From Setoptus koraiensis (taxonomy: Eukaryota; Arthropoda): a stretch of DNA of 64,000 bases. Positions 1-13,900 of the stretch are shown here, piece after piece. The notes beneath the pieces are model-generated. The model worked only from the letters and a program-made list of their open reading frames with translations, searched no databases and was not told where the DNA came from. Numbering within the stretch: the stretch's first letter is position 1; every line of letters begins with the position of its first letter. A program made the position numbers and the translations under genes. The stretch spans positions 21,142,001-21,206,000 of the forward strand of contig CM106585.1 in the NCBI GenBank assembly GCA_048013815.1, in the 5' to 3' direction.

Positions 1-586
1 GCAACAATCTAGGCAGTTTGTGTTTACATTTGCAACACTCAAATTACAACACTTGTCAGGTGTATAATGGCAGAGCGGTCGATTATCAGCGGCCTCTCAC
101 ACAGCAGAGATAAGCTGAGATGAGAATAGAAAGTTGAGCCTGATACAATGGGAGTAACGTCCGATCTAGGGATAAATTCGCCTGTGTCCATCATTGGACG
201 AAAGGGGATAATTTTGCAAATATTATCGGCTTGCGAATACGAGACAGGTGAGGTTGGCCGATGTTGTCGATACTTGCGATTGACACGAAACGAGCCGGCC
301 GCTGGTCAGTCGGAGCTATGGAGGGCCATATACAGAGGCTCGCTGGTGCGATTGTTATCGCGTTCGTCAGATGACATAAATCGCAAAGTCAGCACAATGG
401 CATGTTATCAGCCAGATTGTACAAGTACAATTGAGATACTGCCAACCAGATAGCCAATTTGACGACGACTACTTGACATTGATAAAGGCCATCTCGGCTC
501 ACACAAATTGCCACTTCTCAGTTGTTATATGTTGTTGTTGTTGTTATTGTTATATTTGTTAGTATAATTTTATTCAACAAGTGGTG
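1..586. other. Left-edge intergenic DNA
   Basis: No gene could be supported here. A 101-codon open frame on the plus strand (148-453) has no recognisable domain and no splice or start context that marks it as real. The right end is the 3' flank of the minus-strand PAN-domain gene and holds its probable polyadenylation signal. Confidence 0.5.
569..574 (-). promoter_or_regulatory. Polyadenylation signal of the PAN-domain gene
   Basis: AATAAA on the minus strand lies about 13 bases past the stop codon of the PAN-domain gene. This would give a very short 3' UTR. It is a hexamer match only; no cleavage site can be seen. Confidence 0.45.
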
Positions 587-3500
587 TCAATGCGCCACTC
601 CAAAGCACAATATCTTGAAACGGCGATATCGTTGCTCTATTTGTTCTTTGCATCTTTCTCGTATGACTATGCTAGCTCCAACGGTCAAACCAATGACAAA
701 TGTCACCATTGTAATGGCGAGCATTGTACCGATAGACAGCTTAGTTGTTTGCCTCAACAAATTAGCATTTTCTTCCGCCAGACCATTGTTGTCGGCATCA
801 ATTAGAACTTGCTCATTCGATTGTTTGCCACCAGATTGTGAGTCGATAAACATGGCGTTAGTGGTAATATCTTTTTTCATTGTATAAATATAACAATTTG
901 TCTCAAATATCAAACTGGATTTAGTTAGTTTTGTCCGCGCTCCGGTCATCGCAACAAAGCAGCTCTGGTGAGGACTGGCCTGAGCCTTGTAACAAAACTG
1001 AAACATGTTGCAGTTTTTGTTATTTTCCACACAACGCGATGCACATTCGTCGACATTTATACCCGTTATGGGCACCAACAATTGCTGCTGCCGCTCCTCT
1101 GTCAAGCTCATGTGATCTAATCGGTTGAAATCGGCCAAATACGACCGTTGGTAACGTCTGCAGGCCAGCCGCGTCGGTGGAAAAAATCTTATCCATGATC
1201 GCTGTTGCCTAGTGACCATATCCGACGAAACTGCCAATTGCGAGTCATTGGTCAGCTTTCTTGTGGCCTGCAAGAAGCAGATATTATTGTTGACTTGGTC
1301 ACTTCGGCCCGACTGTTTCGTTGCCGACTGTTTTCCATCGGCGCCCTGAGTCGACGGCGACATGTCTGGCTTTTGTGCGTTTGGATCGCAATAATCGAAG
1401 GACAAACAATTAAATTCCGACTCCATCACACACTGATGGGCGCAATCGTGTTCGTCGTGTGCCTCGGTCCTCTTGATTAATTTGCGCTCTCTCATATAGT
1501 CTGTGTACACTGGCTGCGCTGCGATCTGTTCAAGTTTTGAAAATTTAGCCAGAAAATCGCGCTGCACAATAACACATTGCGCCTCTTCCATTGAGCTAGC
1601 CAGAATGGACTTTCTGTCATACAGGCCACTTGTTACGCATTGTCTGTCAAAGTGACAGTAAGAAAAGGAGCCACAATCTCGTCCCCGATCAATACACAAC
1701 ATGGCGCATGTGTCATACGTCTGGCCACTGATCACAACGAGCTCGCCATCATCGGAGCCCAGCACAGATTGTGGCTCCTTTTCTGGGTTGCCGTCGACAC
1801 TAGTCGGCCCATTTTGGCCCCCATTCCAGTTTGTCTTGGGCAGTATTTTGAAGCGTCTCCGTCCGACAGAATCGTGAAAAGTTGCGCCGATATTATCGGC
1901 CTGATTATCATCTGCGTTTAGCATCTCTTCAAGAGTGTCTCGTTCTATCTCGAAACTACTGGGCACCAATACAATAAGCGCGTGTGCCCAAAAGTTTGGC
2001 ACCGAAAATGACAGATCGGGCACATCGGATCCTCTGTTTTTCGGAACGCTTACGCTTGACGAGTCGTCACTTGGGGAATTTTCTTCTGATTCGTGATACA
2101 GGAAGTATTCGTCGTGGCTCAATTGAGCCAATATGTCGTTCAGTGGTCGCATTCTGAGCTTGTTCGAGTGTCGCGAATTCAAATTATAGCTATAGTCCAT
2201 AAATTGTATGTATAGGCTGCAAGCGCGATCTCTGCTGATGCGATTAACAACGCTGTCCTTTATGGAATTGGCAATTCCTGCGTTCTCATCAAATTTCACT
2301 GCCTCGCTGTATGATTCACTTCTGGGAGTAACTTTGCATTCGTAGTTGCTGCAATAAGAAAACATGTGACAGTTGTACATTTTGCAAATATCTGAACACA
2401 GCTTTACATTGGCGGCCACGTGCAGCTCCTCGTCGTTGTCCGCAAACGACAGTCCTTTTATCATGTCGAATTCAACTGATTTTTTTTTCACCGGTTGACA
2501 GGCAGATTTTTCATGGGAAGATTTTAGGGAATCATTAAAAAATATCATCTTTGGTTTGAATATTGCGTGAAAAATTTCCAAATCGCCTCACTTTCTAACC
2601 GAATCGACCTCTATAACTCACCTAACGGATCTGGCAGAGTGTCCAACAGCAGAGCTCTTATCACAACATGAAAATCTTGATAGGTCTGCTCTACTTTGGG
2701 CATCCGCAAAAAGTTCAATTGCAACTTTCGTCTATTGGAGTGCTGCTGATAGAAATACTCAGTCAAATCGGGAACATTGTGTCTATCTAGTGGGTAACGA
2801 ACGCTTATCCATTTGCGCTGATTGGCCTCATTGAAGCAACTGCTCAAATCAAACAATCTTGCTCGCTCGGAAAAACTCAAATCGATCTTGTACGATGTCA
2901 TCATAAACAAATAAACGTGCTCTATTCTGGTTCTGGCCTCATCATATACCATCAATTTGATCACCTCCAGCTCGGCCGGGTTTCGATTTACAATGCCCTG
3001 TCTGGCGTCTATCGAATCATATGCCTGCAATTGGCGATATTGAAATACGAAAATTCTTTGTCGTTGTCATCGCTTTTGCCGATACAATTTCGACCGAACA
3101 TGCTCGTTCTAAAACAATTTCTACTCACCCGAGAGTACGTTTTCGAAATAGTGAGCTGCTTGTAACCGGCAATAAGATCACTATCGTTTTCGTCGCGCTC
3201 ATAGTAGAGATATTCAGTAGTTTTGTCCTTGAGTGATTCAGGCGATTGCGTCGATCGGATGTTGGAACGGATGAAAATGGACAAGCGAAAATAAAGAGTT
3301 CACTTGCTGCAATCGCCTAATAAGCTTTGGGTTTATGAAGTGTTTGCTGTATGTACGGTGAGTCTATACTATACTTACCGGCGTAACCCATCGAGTATTC
3401 AAAATGAAATCAGCGGAGTTCTCAAACAATTTTTCAATGAACGCATCGTCGATGTCCAATGTGACACCGTTGTTCTTGAATGTCACTTTCATAGAGTCTT

Positions 3501-4826
3501 GCGATCGACCCCAAGTCAATCTTTGTTTGGCACATTCATTTGTGGCCATGTTGATGGTATATTTGATACCAGTTGTGTAGTCAGAAATTTGCTTCATTTC
3601 TGACGTTGTTTTATCGCTGAAGCCTCTAGTGTGCACCAATTTGACATCAACAGAAGTTTTATCGTCGTCAGTTGGATTCTTTGCGAGATCATCCAATGGG
3701 GCGAACGCCACCACGAGATCCAAAATATCTGTGCTCGTCTTAATTTCTCTGTGATCGCGGACACTGATTGCAGACACTTTTCAGCCAACGCCACACATAT
3801 TGTCAGTGTCGTTTGTTAAAATTTATAATTTATTCAATAACTTGTTGTCGACGCTGATTATGTTAGTGATAGGAAAAGTGTGCTCAAGTTGAGCAGCTCA
3901 ACTCACCCTCCATGTTGACCACATAAGATGGGGCCGAACGTATGTTGATTTTGTCCAGTGTGCCATCGTCTTCGTCATTGACGATGCTCGCAAAGCCTAA
4001 CTCTTTTAATATTTTCGAGCACCCGTACACAACGGGCAAACTGAATATTTTGTATTCATCCCTTGCAATGGCGAAGTCTATCTGAATGATATTAATGCCA
4101 ACCAACAATTTATCGCTATCAGCTTGTTTGAATTCGATTGAATTGAGGCGCAGCTCGTTGTCTTGGTGCTCGAAAGAGAATGTAATCCTGAAATCAGTGT
4201 AAAAGACGGACCATTGATGCGTGTTGAGGCCCGCTTTAGCGTACAGCCTGAATTTGGAATGAGCATTGAACCAAATGGCCGATACACCAACAAAAGGCAT
4301 CTTGTCTCTGCCCTCCGAGCCACTCGACTTGTCTGGTCCGTCTGGTGCATCGATTGACCAGACATTTTTGAAATTGTATTTTTCCAAAAGATCGTCTTTT
4401 TTCAATAGTTTACAATTGTAAGGTTTGAAATCAAATATGGCCGAATTGGGTGCATCAATCAAGATGGTGCTGTTGCCATCGAGTGTTGTCTTGATGACAC
4501 GCTCGGACAAGGTCGCTAGGTTGAGGTGCTCATCGAGAATGTACTTGGGCTAGACGCAAACAATGGTCGGGCAAAGAATAGTTTGATTAAATGGTTGCCT
4601 ATTCGAATGGTCTCTTAATTGAATGATTGTTAATTTGAATGGCTGTTTAAAACGGTGACAGCACCACCATGAAACTTACTTCGCCTTCTCTCGTCACCTC
4701 AGACACAATGTGCGCCCTTTGGGTGAAACGCGCGAGACCCGCAAGTGTTGGAAATGGGGGAACAGCATGAATTAGTCTAAAGTAGCAGATTATGCTCAAA
4801 GCAACCAGCCCGAACGAATTGTACAT
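587..4826 (-). CDS. PAN/apple-domain type I membrane protein, six exons
   Basis: Exons (minus): 4826-4680, 4549-3907, 3776-3379, 3227-3129, 3024-2622 and 2475-587. Frame is kept throughout, giving about 1192 residues. The start is the ATG at 4826 because it opens a signal peptide (MYNSFGLVALSIICYFRLIHA, cleavage expected near residue 21). The first ~560 residues form a region I do not recognise with certainty; lipid-binding LolA-like domains of animal secreted proteins are one possibility. The last exon holds four cysteine-patterned PAN-like modules, for example CAMLCIDRGRDCGSFSYC and DECASRCVENNKNCNMFQFC. A single transmembrane helix follows (LSIGTMLAITMVTFVIGLTV) and then a short basic cytoplasmic tail. 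PAN modules bind proteins or carbohydrates outside the cell. The ligand is unknown. The 3227 and 2475 acceptors have poor pyrimidine tracts and are the least certain boundaries. Confidence 0.8.
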
Positions 4827-6514
4827 TGTCTATTTGGGATAATATTAACACTAATGGTAAATTTAATTGACAGCAACAACAAACTGTGTGCCGATACATT
4901 GTATATTGTGACATTTTGAGTGCACTGCGAATCGCAGCAACAATTCAAAGCACGAGGTTCCTGTCGCCTCAAGCAAAGATCAATCTATCGGATAGCGAGA
5001 TAACAATCATTGAATTACATACATTTGGATACAGATGTAATGCGACCAGATGAAGAGATCAATGACACAAATGTGTGCAAATCTGACATGATAATCACTT
5101 GGTGATAATAATAATAATGATAATCTCTCTCTCTCTCTCTCTCTCGAATCGAATCGAATTCAGAATGTGACTTGATGACGATTGCGATAGCGACGTTTTC
5201 ATTGCGATTCCATCAGGCCACAGGCAAGCTAATCGTGCCGATCATTTCACTGTACTAACTGTACTGTAGATTTACTAAATTTCTGAGCTTTCGCAGCGAA
5301 AACTGTCCAGCGGTATTGTCACGGGTGGCTGTGCAAAGATCGGCCGACTGTCTCGACGACAGTGCACGGGGCTAACCTCAGGTTTGTTTCTTCGGGCGTC
5401 AGAGTTCAGTTTTGCGTGCCAGCCGCCACGTTTCATTGACCAAATCGATGTGTTCAACGCCTTTTGAACCTCGACGCCAAAAGTCGCCATTAAGTGTATT
5501 TGTTTACATGGCTCTGTTTTCATGGGGCCCGCACAGGGGCCCGCTTTCGATCTAAGCGACCCAGTCAAGCCGGTTGCCAGGGTGACGACAACTGTGGTGC
5601 TGTCGCTGAATATGGATCTGTCTATTTCTGTTGTCTTGTTTTTCTTGCATTATTGACTGTGCACTATTGCCGATAATCGATGTTGCATGCTGTTGGCGTC
5701 GTTGTCATCGTTGTCTTTGTTGTCTTCATTGAATCTGTTTCACTATAACCGTATTTTGGAGAAGGCCACTATTATAGATAATGTATATTTATATATCATG
5801 AACATATATCGAGTTATTGTTGTCGTTGACGAATTATCGCCACAAAAAATTTCTAAAACATTTTTGTGTCGCTAATAGATTAGACCAAATCAGCAACAAA
5901 ATCGGACCTTCCGATAGGCAGGCCAACTAGCAAAAGTATGCCTACTCACGCAGTGGTGAAGGTCATAACGGTAAAATAAGAAAATCCAAGCGACACCGGA
6001 CAGCAGCAATATCACGACCAATTATTTATACTAACAATTTAAAAAAAAAACAGCAAAACTTGCAAAATCTATCCTAACAGCCAGTGCCTTAGTCACGGTT
6101 CTAGTGGTCATTGGTTTGGGGCCGCTTGTTTGCTTGAAAAACTTTTTTTTTTTGCACTATGAGCACTCCATTATGATTTTAAAAAACGATTGATTTTGCG
6201 ACAAATAGATAGCATGGCTGAGCGCTTAGATTCGGCATCTTATTATATTCTATAACCTATTAGGTAAGTATTTCGAATGACGCGACAGATAATTTCGGAT
6301 GGAGTTATACAATTTGATGAATCAAATTGGTTAAGAATACAGCTAATTGACACTCTCAACAAATCGTTCCGTCGTTCATTTTACAGGCGCGAATTCAATT
6401 ATTTCGCCTCATCAATTAGATTAGTTTTCGAGCAGACGTGAGCCAGTAACAACCTACATAATTATAACACTGCGAAAAAGAAGCAACGGATAATTACCAT
6501 TAGGTAGAGTAGCA
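4827..6514. other. Intergenic region between divergent PAN-domain and kinesin genes
   Basis: These 1.7 kb separate two divergently transcribed genes, so both promoters should lie here. I saw a CT microsatellite with an adjoining GAATC triplet repeat and several A/T runs, but no coding exon. An open frame on the minus strand at 5275-5568 has no recognisable domain. Confidence 0.6.
5124..5159. repeat. (CT)n microsatellite followed by (GAATC)3
   Basis: About 11 CT units (5124-5145) are followed directly by three GAATC units. The tract lies about 300 bases upstream of the PAN-domain start codon on the other strand. Confidence 0.9.
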
Positions 6515-9500
6515 ATGGCAGAGCAACAAAACTCGTCGGAGCGAACATCGCAAAGCAGTCCGCTTGACCATCCCGGCAATCAGCAGACCACTAATTCCAA
6601 TGAGACGCCAGAAAAGATACGCGTGGCCGTTCGTTTGAGGCCCTTCACTCAGCGCGAACGTCAGGCCAACGCAAGGCGCATAGTGGACATTGAGCAAAAT
6701 ACTGTTGTATTGCATCATCCGAATTCTATGAATCGTGTGAAAAAGTTCACATTTGATTACAGCTATTGGTCTCACGATGGTTTCAAGCGGGACGCAAACG
6801 GTTTAAATGTGCCAGATTTGTCGCATGTAAACAGCCACAAGTATGTGGATCAAGACAAAGTATTCCAGGATTTGGGCCGGTTTCTGTTGGAAAATTGCGT
6901 CAAGGGTTACAATTCGGCCCTGTTGGCCTACGGCCAAACGGGCAGCGGTAAGTCGTACACCGTTTCCGGTTACGGCCAAAACGAGGGCATTTTGTCCCGG
7001 TTCGCCAGAGAGCTGTTCAATGAGCTCGAGAAGCAACGAGCCGCCGACCAATCAGTCAGCAAGCAAACAGACAAAGACAGCGCCAGCAAGTCGCCGACCA
7101 AGCCGAAATCGCAAGCGGGCGAATCGAGCAAACAGCAGCAGCAGCAGCAATACAAGTACGAAATTTATTTTAGCATGCTGGAAATCTACAACGAAGTTGT
7201 CAGGGACCTGTTGGCCAAAAGTCACGGTCACACGGTGCCGGCCACCATTCCTAGGAGGGGCCTCAAGGTTCGCGAGCACCCCAAGCACGGCTTCTTTGTC
7301 GAGGGCCTCACCGCAATTAGGTGCAACAACCGGCACGACATTGAGACTCGCATCGAGGAGGGCCAACTGAACAAATCCATCGCCAGCACGAGCATGAACG
7401 AAACGAGCTCGCGCGGTCACACAATATACAAATTCACGGTAAAACAATTGAATTGGGACAAAATATCCGGCCAAGACATCATCACCACCTCAATAGTGCA
7501 ATTGGTTGATTTAGCGGGCAACGAGCGCACCTCGTTGCCGCCCCTCATGAATCGCTCCATATCGCCCGCCAATGCCCGATCCAATTCGCCCGCCGGCTTC
7601 GCGCCTCAATTCTCCGGTGCCGGCCACAGCAAACATCCGGTTGGTTCATCGCCAGTTGGCGCCACCAGCATCGGTGCTGGTGGCGCCGCCAAACAGCAGC
7701 AACAACAACAACATTCCAGCGTTACTAAACAACATCAGCAATTGTCGCAGCGATTTCGTGAGTCTGTATCAATAAATCAATCATTGTCTGCTCTAGGCAA
7801 TTGCATACAAATACTCAGCCAAAACTCTCAATTGGCCTCGCAGCAATCACTGTCACAAAATATGCATTCAATGTCGTCGTCGACATCGTCCTCATCATCA
7901 GCAATGTCACACCCACAACAGTACCAGACATCGACCGGAAGTGGACAGCAATCGGACCAGCAAACAAGTCAAGTCACCGTATCGACAAAAAGACAAAAAG
8001 TGCCCTACAGAGATAGTGTGCTGACAAAATTACTAAATAACTGTTGTCTAAGCGGAAATAGCAAGACTGTGATAATAGCCACATTGAGTCCGGCCGATAT
8101 TAATTACGACGACACATTGTCGACGCTGCGTTTTGCCGACAGGGCCAAGCAAATAAAGACACATGCTCACATAAACGAGATACAAGACGAGGCACAAGTG
8201 TTGCATTCGTTGCGCAAAGAAAACCAACGCCTCAAGGAAATGGTGGACAGGAGGAGCCACCGAAGCGACGACTCTAGCCAGACTTCGAATTTCGACGAAA
8301 CAGAGAGCGTTATGGAGAATTTCACCGGCTCGAGAATAGGAAAAGTACACAATGGCCAGACGCCCACAACGACGGCCGCCACAGCCATAAGTAAGCATCA
8401 GCGATTGGCCCCAACGCACGCTCAGCCGCTCGCTAATGCCAATCCAGCGGGTGCCGGAAAACGGGCCAACGATGCAACGGGTTCAACGCCCAAAAAATCG
8501 CAACCCGGTGCGGCGGGCAGGTCAGCCGCAAACATGATGAAAGCGGCATCACAACAGGTGAGCAGTCCGCAGAAAACCAGAGCTCGCCAGCAGCAGCTGA
8601 AGAAGGCCGACAGTGCTGTTGTGGGCGCCTCGAAAAAGAGCCAGAATGAGCAACCGAAATCAGAAAATAACCAGAAGGACGCCAACGAAAACTCGGCGGA
8701 AACTAGGTCAACGTTGCAAGAAAAATCTATCGGTTCGCCGTCTAATTTGACATCGACGCATCATAGACGACTGTCGCGCGAGTCCGAAATCGAGTGTGAG
8801 ACGCCGGAACCGAGCGACGGTGTCAATTACAAAACGTCGTCGCCTAGGGATGCAACAAATAGGGATGCGAAAGTGAAGAAAACTCTACTTCCGGTTGCAA
8901 CAAGTGACACAGACGAAACGGGCGAGGCGAGCGCAGTGAACGATGCCGAGGTGCAGAGAATCCGCGACCAGATAGAGGGAGCAGAGGACGAAGAGGAGGA
9001 GGAGGAGGGGTACGAAAACGACGGCGACGACGACGAAGACAACGACGACGAAGAAACAGACATGGAAATGGATCTGGAGGTCAGCAACGATGAATTGTTT
9101 CGGGATGATGTCACGTCGCCCAGCGAAAATTCCATTGCGAACGGCGTTGCAGAGGATGAGGACCTGAGCGAAATGGAGCGCATCGATTTGGTTAATAAGA
9201 CAATCAGTAATACGGGCCAGACTGTCAGTGGTCACTCTGGCGACAGTAAGGATAAAACAGCCAACACCAACAAGGTGAATCGTCGACAACAGCAAGCCAG
9301 CAAACAACAACGATTAGCGACAAAGGGCGACAATTTCGACGGGGCCCCGAACGACAGCAACCAACTGATGGCCGTGCAAAATAGACACAGTCAGCCTAGC
9401 ATGCGAAGAGTGTCGTTGATAGCGTCAGAATTAAAACAGCACCATCCGCATTTGAGTAACTTGAATGCCGACGAGCAATTGTCCGGCAAGTTGAGCTATA

Positions 9501-12459
9501 TCATAAAGCCGGGCAGCACTAGTTTGGGCAAGAATGATTCTTGTGATATAGTTTTGCGCGGTTTGGATATTCGCGCCAATCACGCAACTGTTATATATGA
9601 TCAAACTGTGACAGCCATTTCGGCCAATCAACAGGGGCCCCCATTGAAGCGAATTTACATAGAGCCCGCGTTGGACTCAATAGAAGAGCAACAAGAGCAA
9701 CAGCAACCGGACAGCGACCGAGCACAGCAACCGGAAGTGCCCGCAAGCAGCATCTATAGCGTTGCTCCCATATTTGTCAATGGGGCACCTATTAAAACAA
9801 GAACCGAATTGCATCATTGTGATCGCATTCTCTTCGGAACGAACGTATACTTTGTGTTTGTTGACAATGGTCAACAAGAGCAAAAGCAGCAGCAACAAAA
9901 TGGCAGTCAAGATGGCGACACGCAAACAGCGGAGGAGCGCCTATGGCCAGATTCCATTACCTATGACATGGCTCGCGCTGAAGTGCTAAAAAACAAAATG
10001 CTCAATGATGAAATGATCAATGGTAATATATTGCGCGATTTGCTTATGCAATCGAGCGGTGCCAAGCGCGACAAGTTGCTCGCAAATGGGCGACTATCGT
10101 CGGCCAAAGCCACAAGTAATCATGGCAACAATAATGGCAACAATGGTAAGGGAAATTTTCATCAGAAAAAATCTCGTCGGCCAAAATCGGCAGCGGCAAC
10201 AGTGTCAGAATACGATCAACAAAACAATCAAGAACAAAACGAGGACACCGAAACTGTCACCAATGACAAAGAATATTACGGCGCAATTGGCGAGAGCGAT
10301 GCAGAGGCCCCAAATTACCACGACTACATGGACGAAGACGACAGAGACGCCGCCGACTATGAGGAATTCAGTGAACAGATTCGCTTGGACACGGCCGAAT
10401 TAGCTTGGCAGGTGGAAGAGGTGAACAAGATCGCTAAAGAAATGGACATCAAGTTGACATACGAATTGTGCGTTTTAACAGGAGCAGAACAATTGATAGC
10501 GCCCATAGAGATGGGCGAAAATTGGTTTGATCACCAGTCAAATTATACAGTGGCCATGATGCAATCGGCAATGTCTAAATTGAGCCATTCTTCGAGCCGT
10601 TCATCATCGAAATCGTCCTCTATTGTGGGCAATGAGGCCACACAAATAGGCGACCAAAACATGAGCCAAGTGACCAGTCGTGCAAGTAGCAGTTTCCGGA
10701 GTAACACCACTTTGGATAGCAATCACAACAACACGTGCAACGATGGAAATTATTATGCAATTAGACAATCGCCCAATGGGGCCAACAACATCAATGGCGA
10801 CGACGACGATCAAGATGTCGACAATCAAGAGGAGCGCCAGCATCAGCAATCGTCGGGCTCGGTGGCCAGCAAACAAACGATCACCGATTTAAACAGGGTG
10901 GACGCCTCGAGAATGCCCGCTGCCGTTTTTGTCAAGGTGAAAACAATCAGCTCAGAGCTTGCCATGGAATTTTATTGGTCCAAGGATAAATTCATTGATA
11001 GACGTTTCAAAATACAAGATCTGTATGGGGTGTACAGTTTCGACAACGGTGGCAGACAGGCAATTATTGCTTATTTGATTGAACAGTCAAATCATCAACC
11101 AATCATTGATCCGTTCTTTGATGATCCTCGTTGCACGTTTGTGCTCATAGGTCACGTACAATTGATATTGCAACCATTGAGCCATTTGGTGGATATTGAT
11201 CAAGAGTATGACATAATTGATGTTGATGATCACGTTGCGGGCACTATTAGCATAAGCGCCATTCCATGTTATGAGAGCGATGATAAATATTATCCGTTCA
11301 CCACCAAAGAATTGGAGGACAATATCTTAGATGATCCAAATGAGTTAATTGGACGCAAATTGGCCTTTATGCTCAAGATATTGTCATGTCATCAAATTGA
11401 TGAAAAATATACTAGTGTCTATTGTCAGTATATGTTACATCTGGACTCTAATGTTGCTAGAACGGATTTCGTTAGCGTACGAGAGCCAACAACAAACGAT
11501 CTCATATTTAATCATGTCCATTACATAACATTTGAGGAGATATCACAAGAGACACTGAACATACTGCGATATGGCACGATGACCATTCAAGTGGTGGGCA
11601 GATACGTGTACGACGAGGTAAATAGTAAGCCAATATCGACCGTTTTCTCCATAGTGAACAGCATAAATAAGCACAGAGCTAAACTCAGTCAGCAACATCA
11701 TCACAACCATCAACATCAACACAAGCAACAACAACAACACCAACATCAAGCCATGATTAATCATTCGGGAACGCTAACCGGAGTGGCCAGTAAATCGGGC
11801 GCCAGCTCGACAGCATCGACTAATATGGACGACGTTGATGAAGCGGTCAATGTACAGCCACACGAGATCATAATAGACGCAATACTTACAAAAAGAAAAC
11901 TCGATAGGGCAGAGAATCAACTGGTGAGTTTGGCAAAAAATCATGATAACAAAAATAATTGATACATCGCTGACCTCTATTGGCTTATTATTATTTTTTT
12001 CTGATCTCTTATTCCTCCAACTGAGCAGCATTACCTGAGAAGGACGGTCAACATAGCCGAGCATTACAACAAGAAACAAGTATGTCCAATTTGTGAACCC
12101 TGTGCCCTATAAGCTGCCTCACGGCACATAATTAATTAATTAATTCTAACTCGCTCATCACTTCCACTTCTTTCGCTTATACATAAATGTGAATTCCGAC
12201 TCACATTTTTATCTGCAGATTCCAGTCAAGACAGTGAGAAAACTGTTGTCGTCGTACAGCAATGATTTGGACAATAGTTTTGAGGACGTTGCCGAGGGTG
12301 AGTATTATGAGTAATAAATACGAGGGTTTATGCACAGATAATCGGACAGCATCGTGTAGACTGATTGCCAATCTATTGAATTCATCCATGTATACCTGAG
12401 CAACAGCGAACGACAGTAAGAAGAGTCAACATGTCTCGAAGACTTGCATTATCTCATAG
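6515..12459 (+). CDS. Kinesin-3 family motor protein (KLP-6/KIF28-like)
   Basis: Exons: 6515-11923, 12029-12079, 12219-12297 and 12407-12459, giving about 1863 residues. Introns have clean GTGAGT/GTATGT donors and CAG acceptors. The motor domain starts near residue 35 (IRVAVRLRPF), with P-loop GQTGSGKS (140-147), switch I NETSSRGH (~296) and switch II DLAGNER (332-338). It ends after LSTLRFADRAKQIK. The usual switch motifs are SSRSH and DLAGSE, so Gly and Asn are substitutions. Low-complexity inserts interrupt the motor at about residues 175-207, 340-412 and 437-494. An acidic stretch (~821-853) is followed by an FHA domain (SLGKNDSCDIVLRG, about residue 1000) and a C-terminal C2-like region typical of kinesin-3 tails. 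The protein should be an ATP-driven microtubule cargo motor. Membership in kinesin-3 is firm. The KLP-6/KIF28 subgroup is my inference. Confidence 0.92.
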
Positions 12460-13440
12460 ATTTGCGCGGACATCCCTTGACACAGTCAGCGCATGTAATC
12501 CAACTTCAAAAATATGGAAATCATAACGATCTGTTTAAACAATCTGGGGACAAGCGAAATTACCATAATTCAATGTTTACCATCATAGTAATCACCAACA
12601 TATCAACAAGGTTACACCTTGCTCAAGTCCATCAGTTTCCGTCCGGAGCACACCGTCTATGTAAACAATGGACGGTCTTATACTACCATTAGTATATTGA
12701 TGCAAGCATTGTCTCGCAACTTATTCAAACTTCAAACAGCCAATTCTTTTAAAATGAAAATTTTGATTTGATTTGCCCGAAAAAAAAAGTTTATGGTAGA
12801 GTCAATTCAAAGTATCCTCTAATCAGCACTGTTGCTGGCTCAGCAATCAGTTAACATCCTGCACCTGCTATGATAGATCATTTAACACAGCTAGTCAATG
12901 GTAGACAACCAACAAGATAGAAAAGCACTATTTAATTGAAGCAACATAACAGTTGAATCATAGAGCACATTTGATTCCCCTTTCAATCTCGTTTACCGGT
13001 TGCATAATCAAATATGAAACAAAAAATCATAATATCCTCTTGTAAACAAGCAATACTATGGTAGTGATAGATATAACATCGAAAAAAGTCATGTATTGTT
13101 CCTCGAACTATCGACAGATTCTATTTTAATGGGCTGCCCCAGATGGAAAGATGGTTGATTTTATCACAAACAAACTGATCACAATCGTGCAGTGATGGTC
13201 TATACCATAAGTTATATTCATTATTCTTCTCATCGCACATTCATACATGTAAATAAATATTAAATAAATCTTTTTCACCCTGCTTATAAGTAGCATCAAA
13301 CTATAAGAAAGGACTGGCATACATCATATCATTCATTGACGGTATTCACAATAGAAGAGAGTCGATGAGATCATTTTTTTATTTTGTTGGCTTCACTTTT
13401 CCATTCAATTCCGTTCGCATGTATCAAAGTAAGACCTATC
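12460..13440. other. Intergenic region after the kinesin gene
   Basis: AT-rich DNA between the kinesin stop codon and the first repeat unit of the small-secreted-protein array. No exon, RNA gene or mobile element was recognised. The kinesin 3' UTR must begin here. Confidence 0.6.
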
Positions 13441-13456
13441 CTGAAACTTGGTAGGC

Positions 13457-13710
13457 AGTCTTGATGATGGAAAGAGAATATATTCATCGAGGGTATCCGC
13501 AGCGGAGAGTTTGTCAGACTACAAAAGTTTGTCGCTTGTTTAGACGTCACAGCCGTCCCAGACAGTCACATACGATGGCATTGGATAAAATTTTGGAATA
13601 AAATCTATTCGAAACGAGGCGTCATTTGCCGGTGTCTGGAAACATTTCGGTTTTAACATAAATAGAACGCATGATTGTGGGCAACTGAATTTCAGCATAA
13701 AAATAGATCT
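13457..13710 (+). promoter_or_regulatory. Upstream repeat unit (promoter-like) of secreted gene copy 1
   Basis: This block recurs before each copy of the small secreted gene. It holds a GACGTCAC CRE-like half site (about 13545), a conserved core at 13577-13619 that begins GGCATTGGATAAAATTTTGG, and a TATA-like CATAAATAGAAC (about 13659). The conserved position upstream of each copy suggests a promoter. The transcription start is not visible. Confidence 0.55.
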
Positions 13711-13900
13711 AAGAAGCATCAAAGGTGCGAATGCTGTTTGAGACTACTTGTGTTGCGAGAAATTTCATTTTTGTATTCTATTCTTCTGAAAGAAGATTAC
13801 AGCAAGAATATCACCGATCATCATAATCAGAGATTGTACTGAAAAGTCTTAGTGCTCAAGAGTTACAGATATTTTGTTGCGATCTAAGATACAAGAAAAA

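Noticed and set aside
148-453. 101-codon open frame near the left edge
   Set aside because: No domain, no homologue I recognise, no splice or promoter context. Length is within chance expectation.
522-1921. Several plus-strand open frames antisense to the PAN-domain gene
   Set aside because: They are mirror frames of a long conserved minus-strand exon and show no protein features of their own.
8827-9310. Minus-strand Ser- and Val-rich frames opposite the acidic kinesin tail
   Set aside because: Mirror of GAC/GAG repeats in the kinesin exon.
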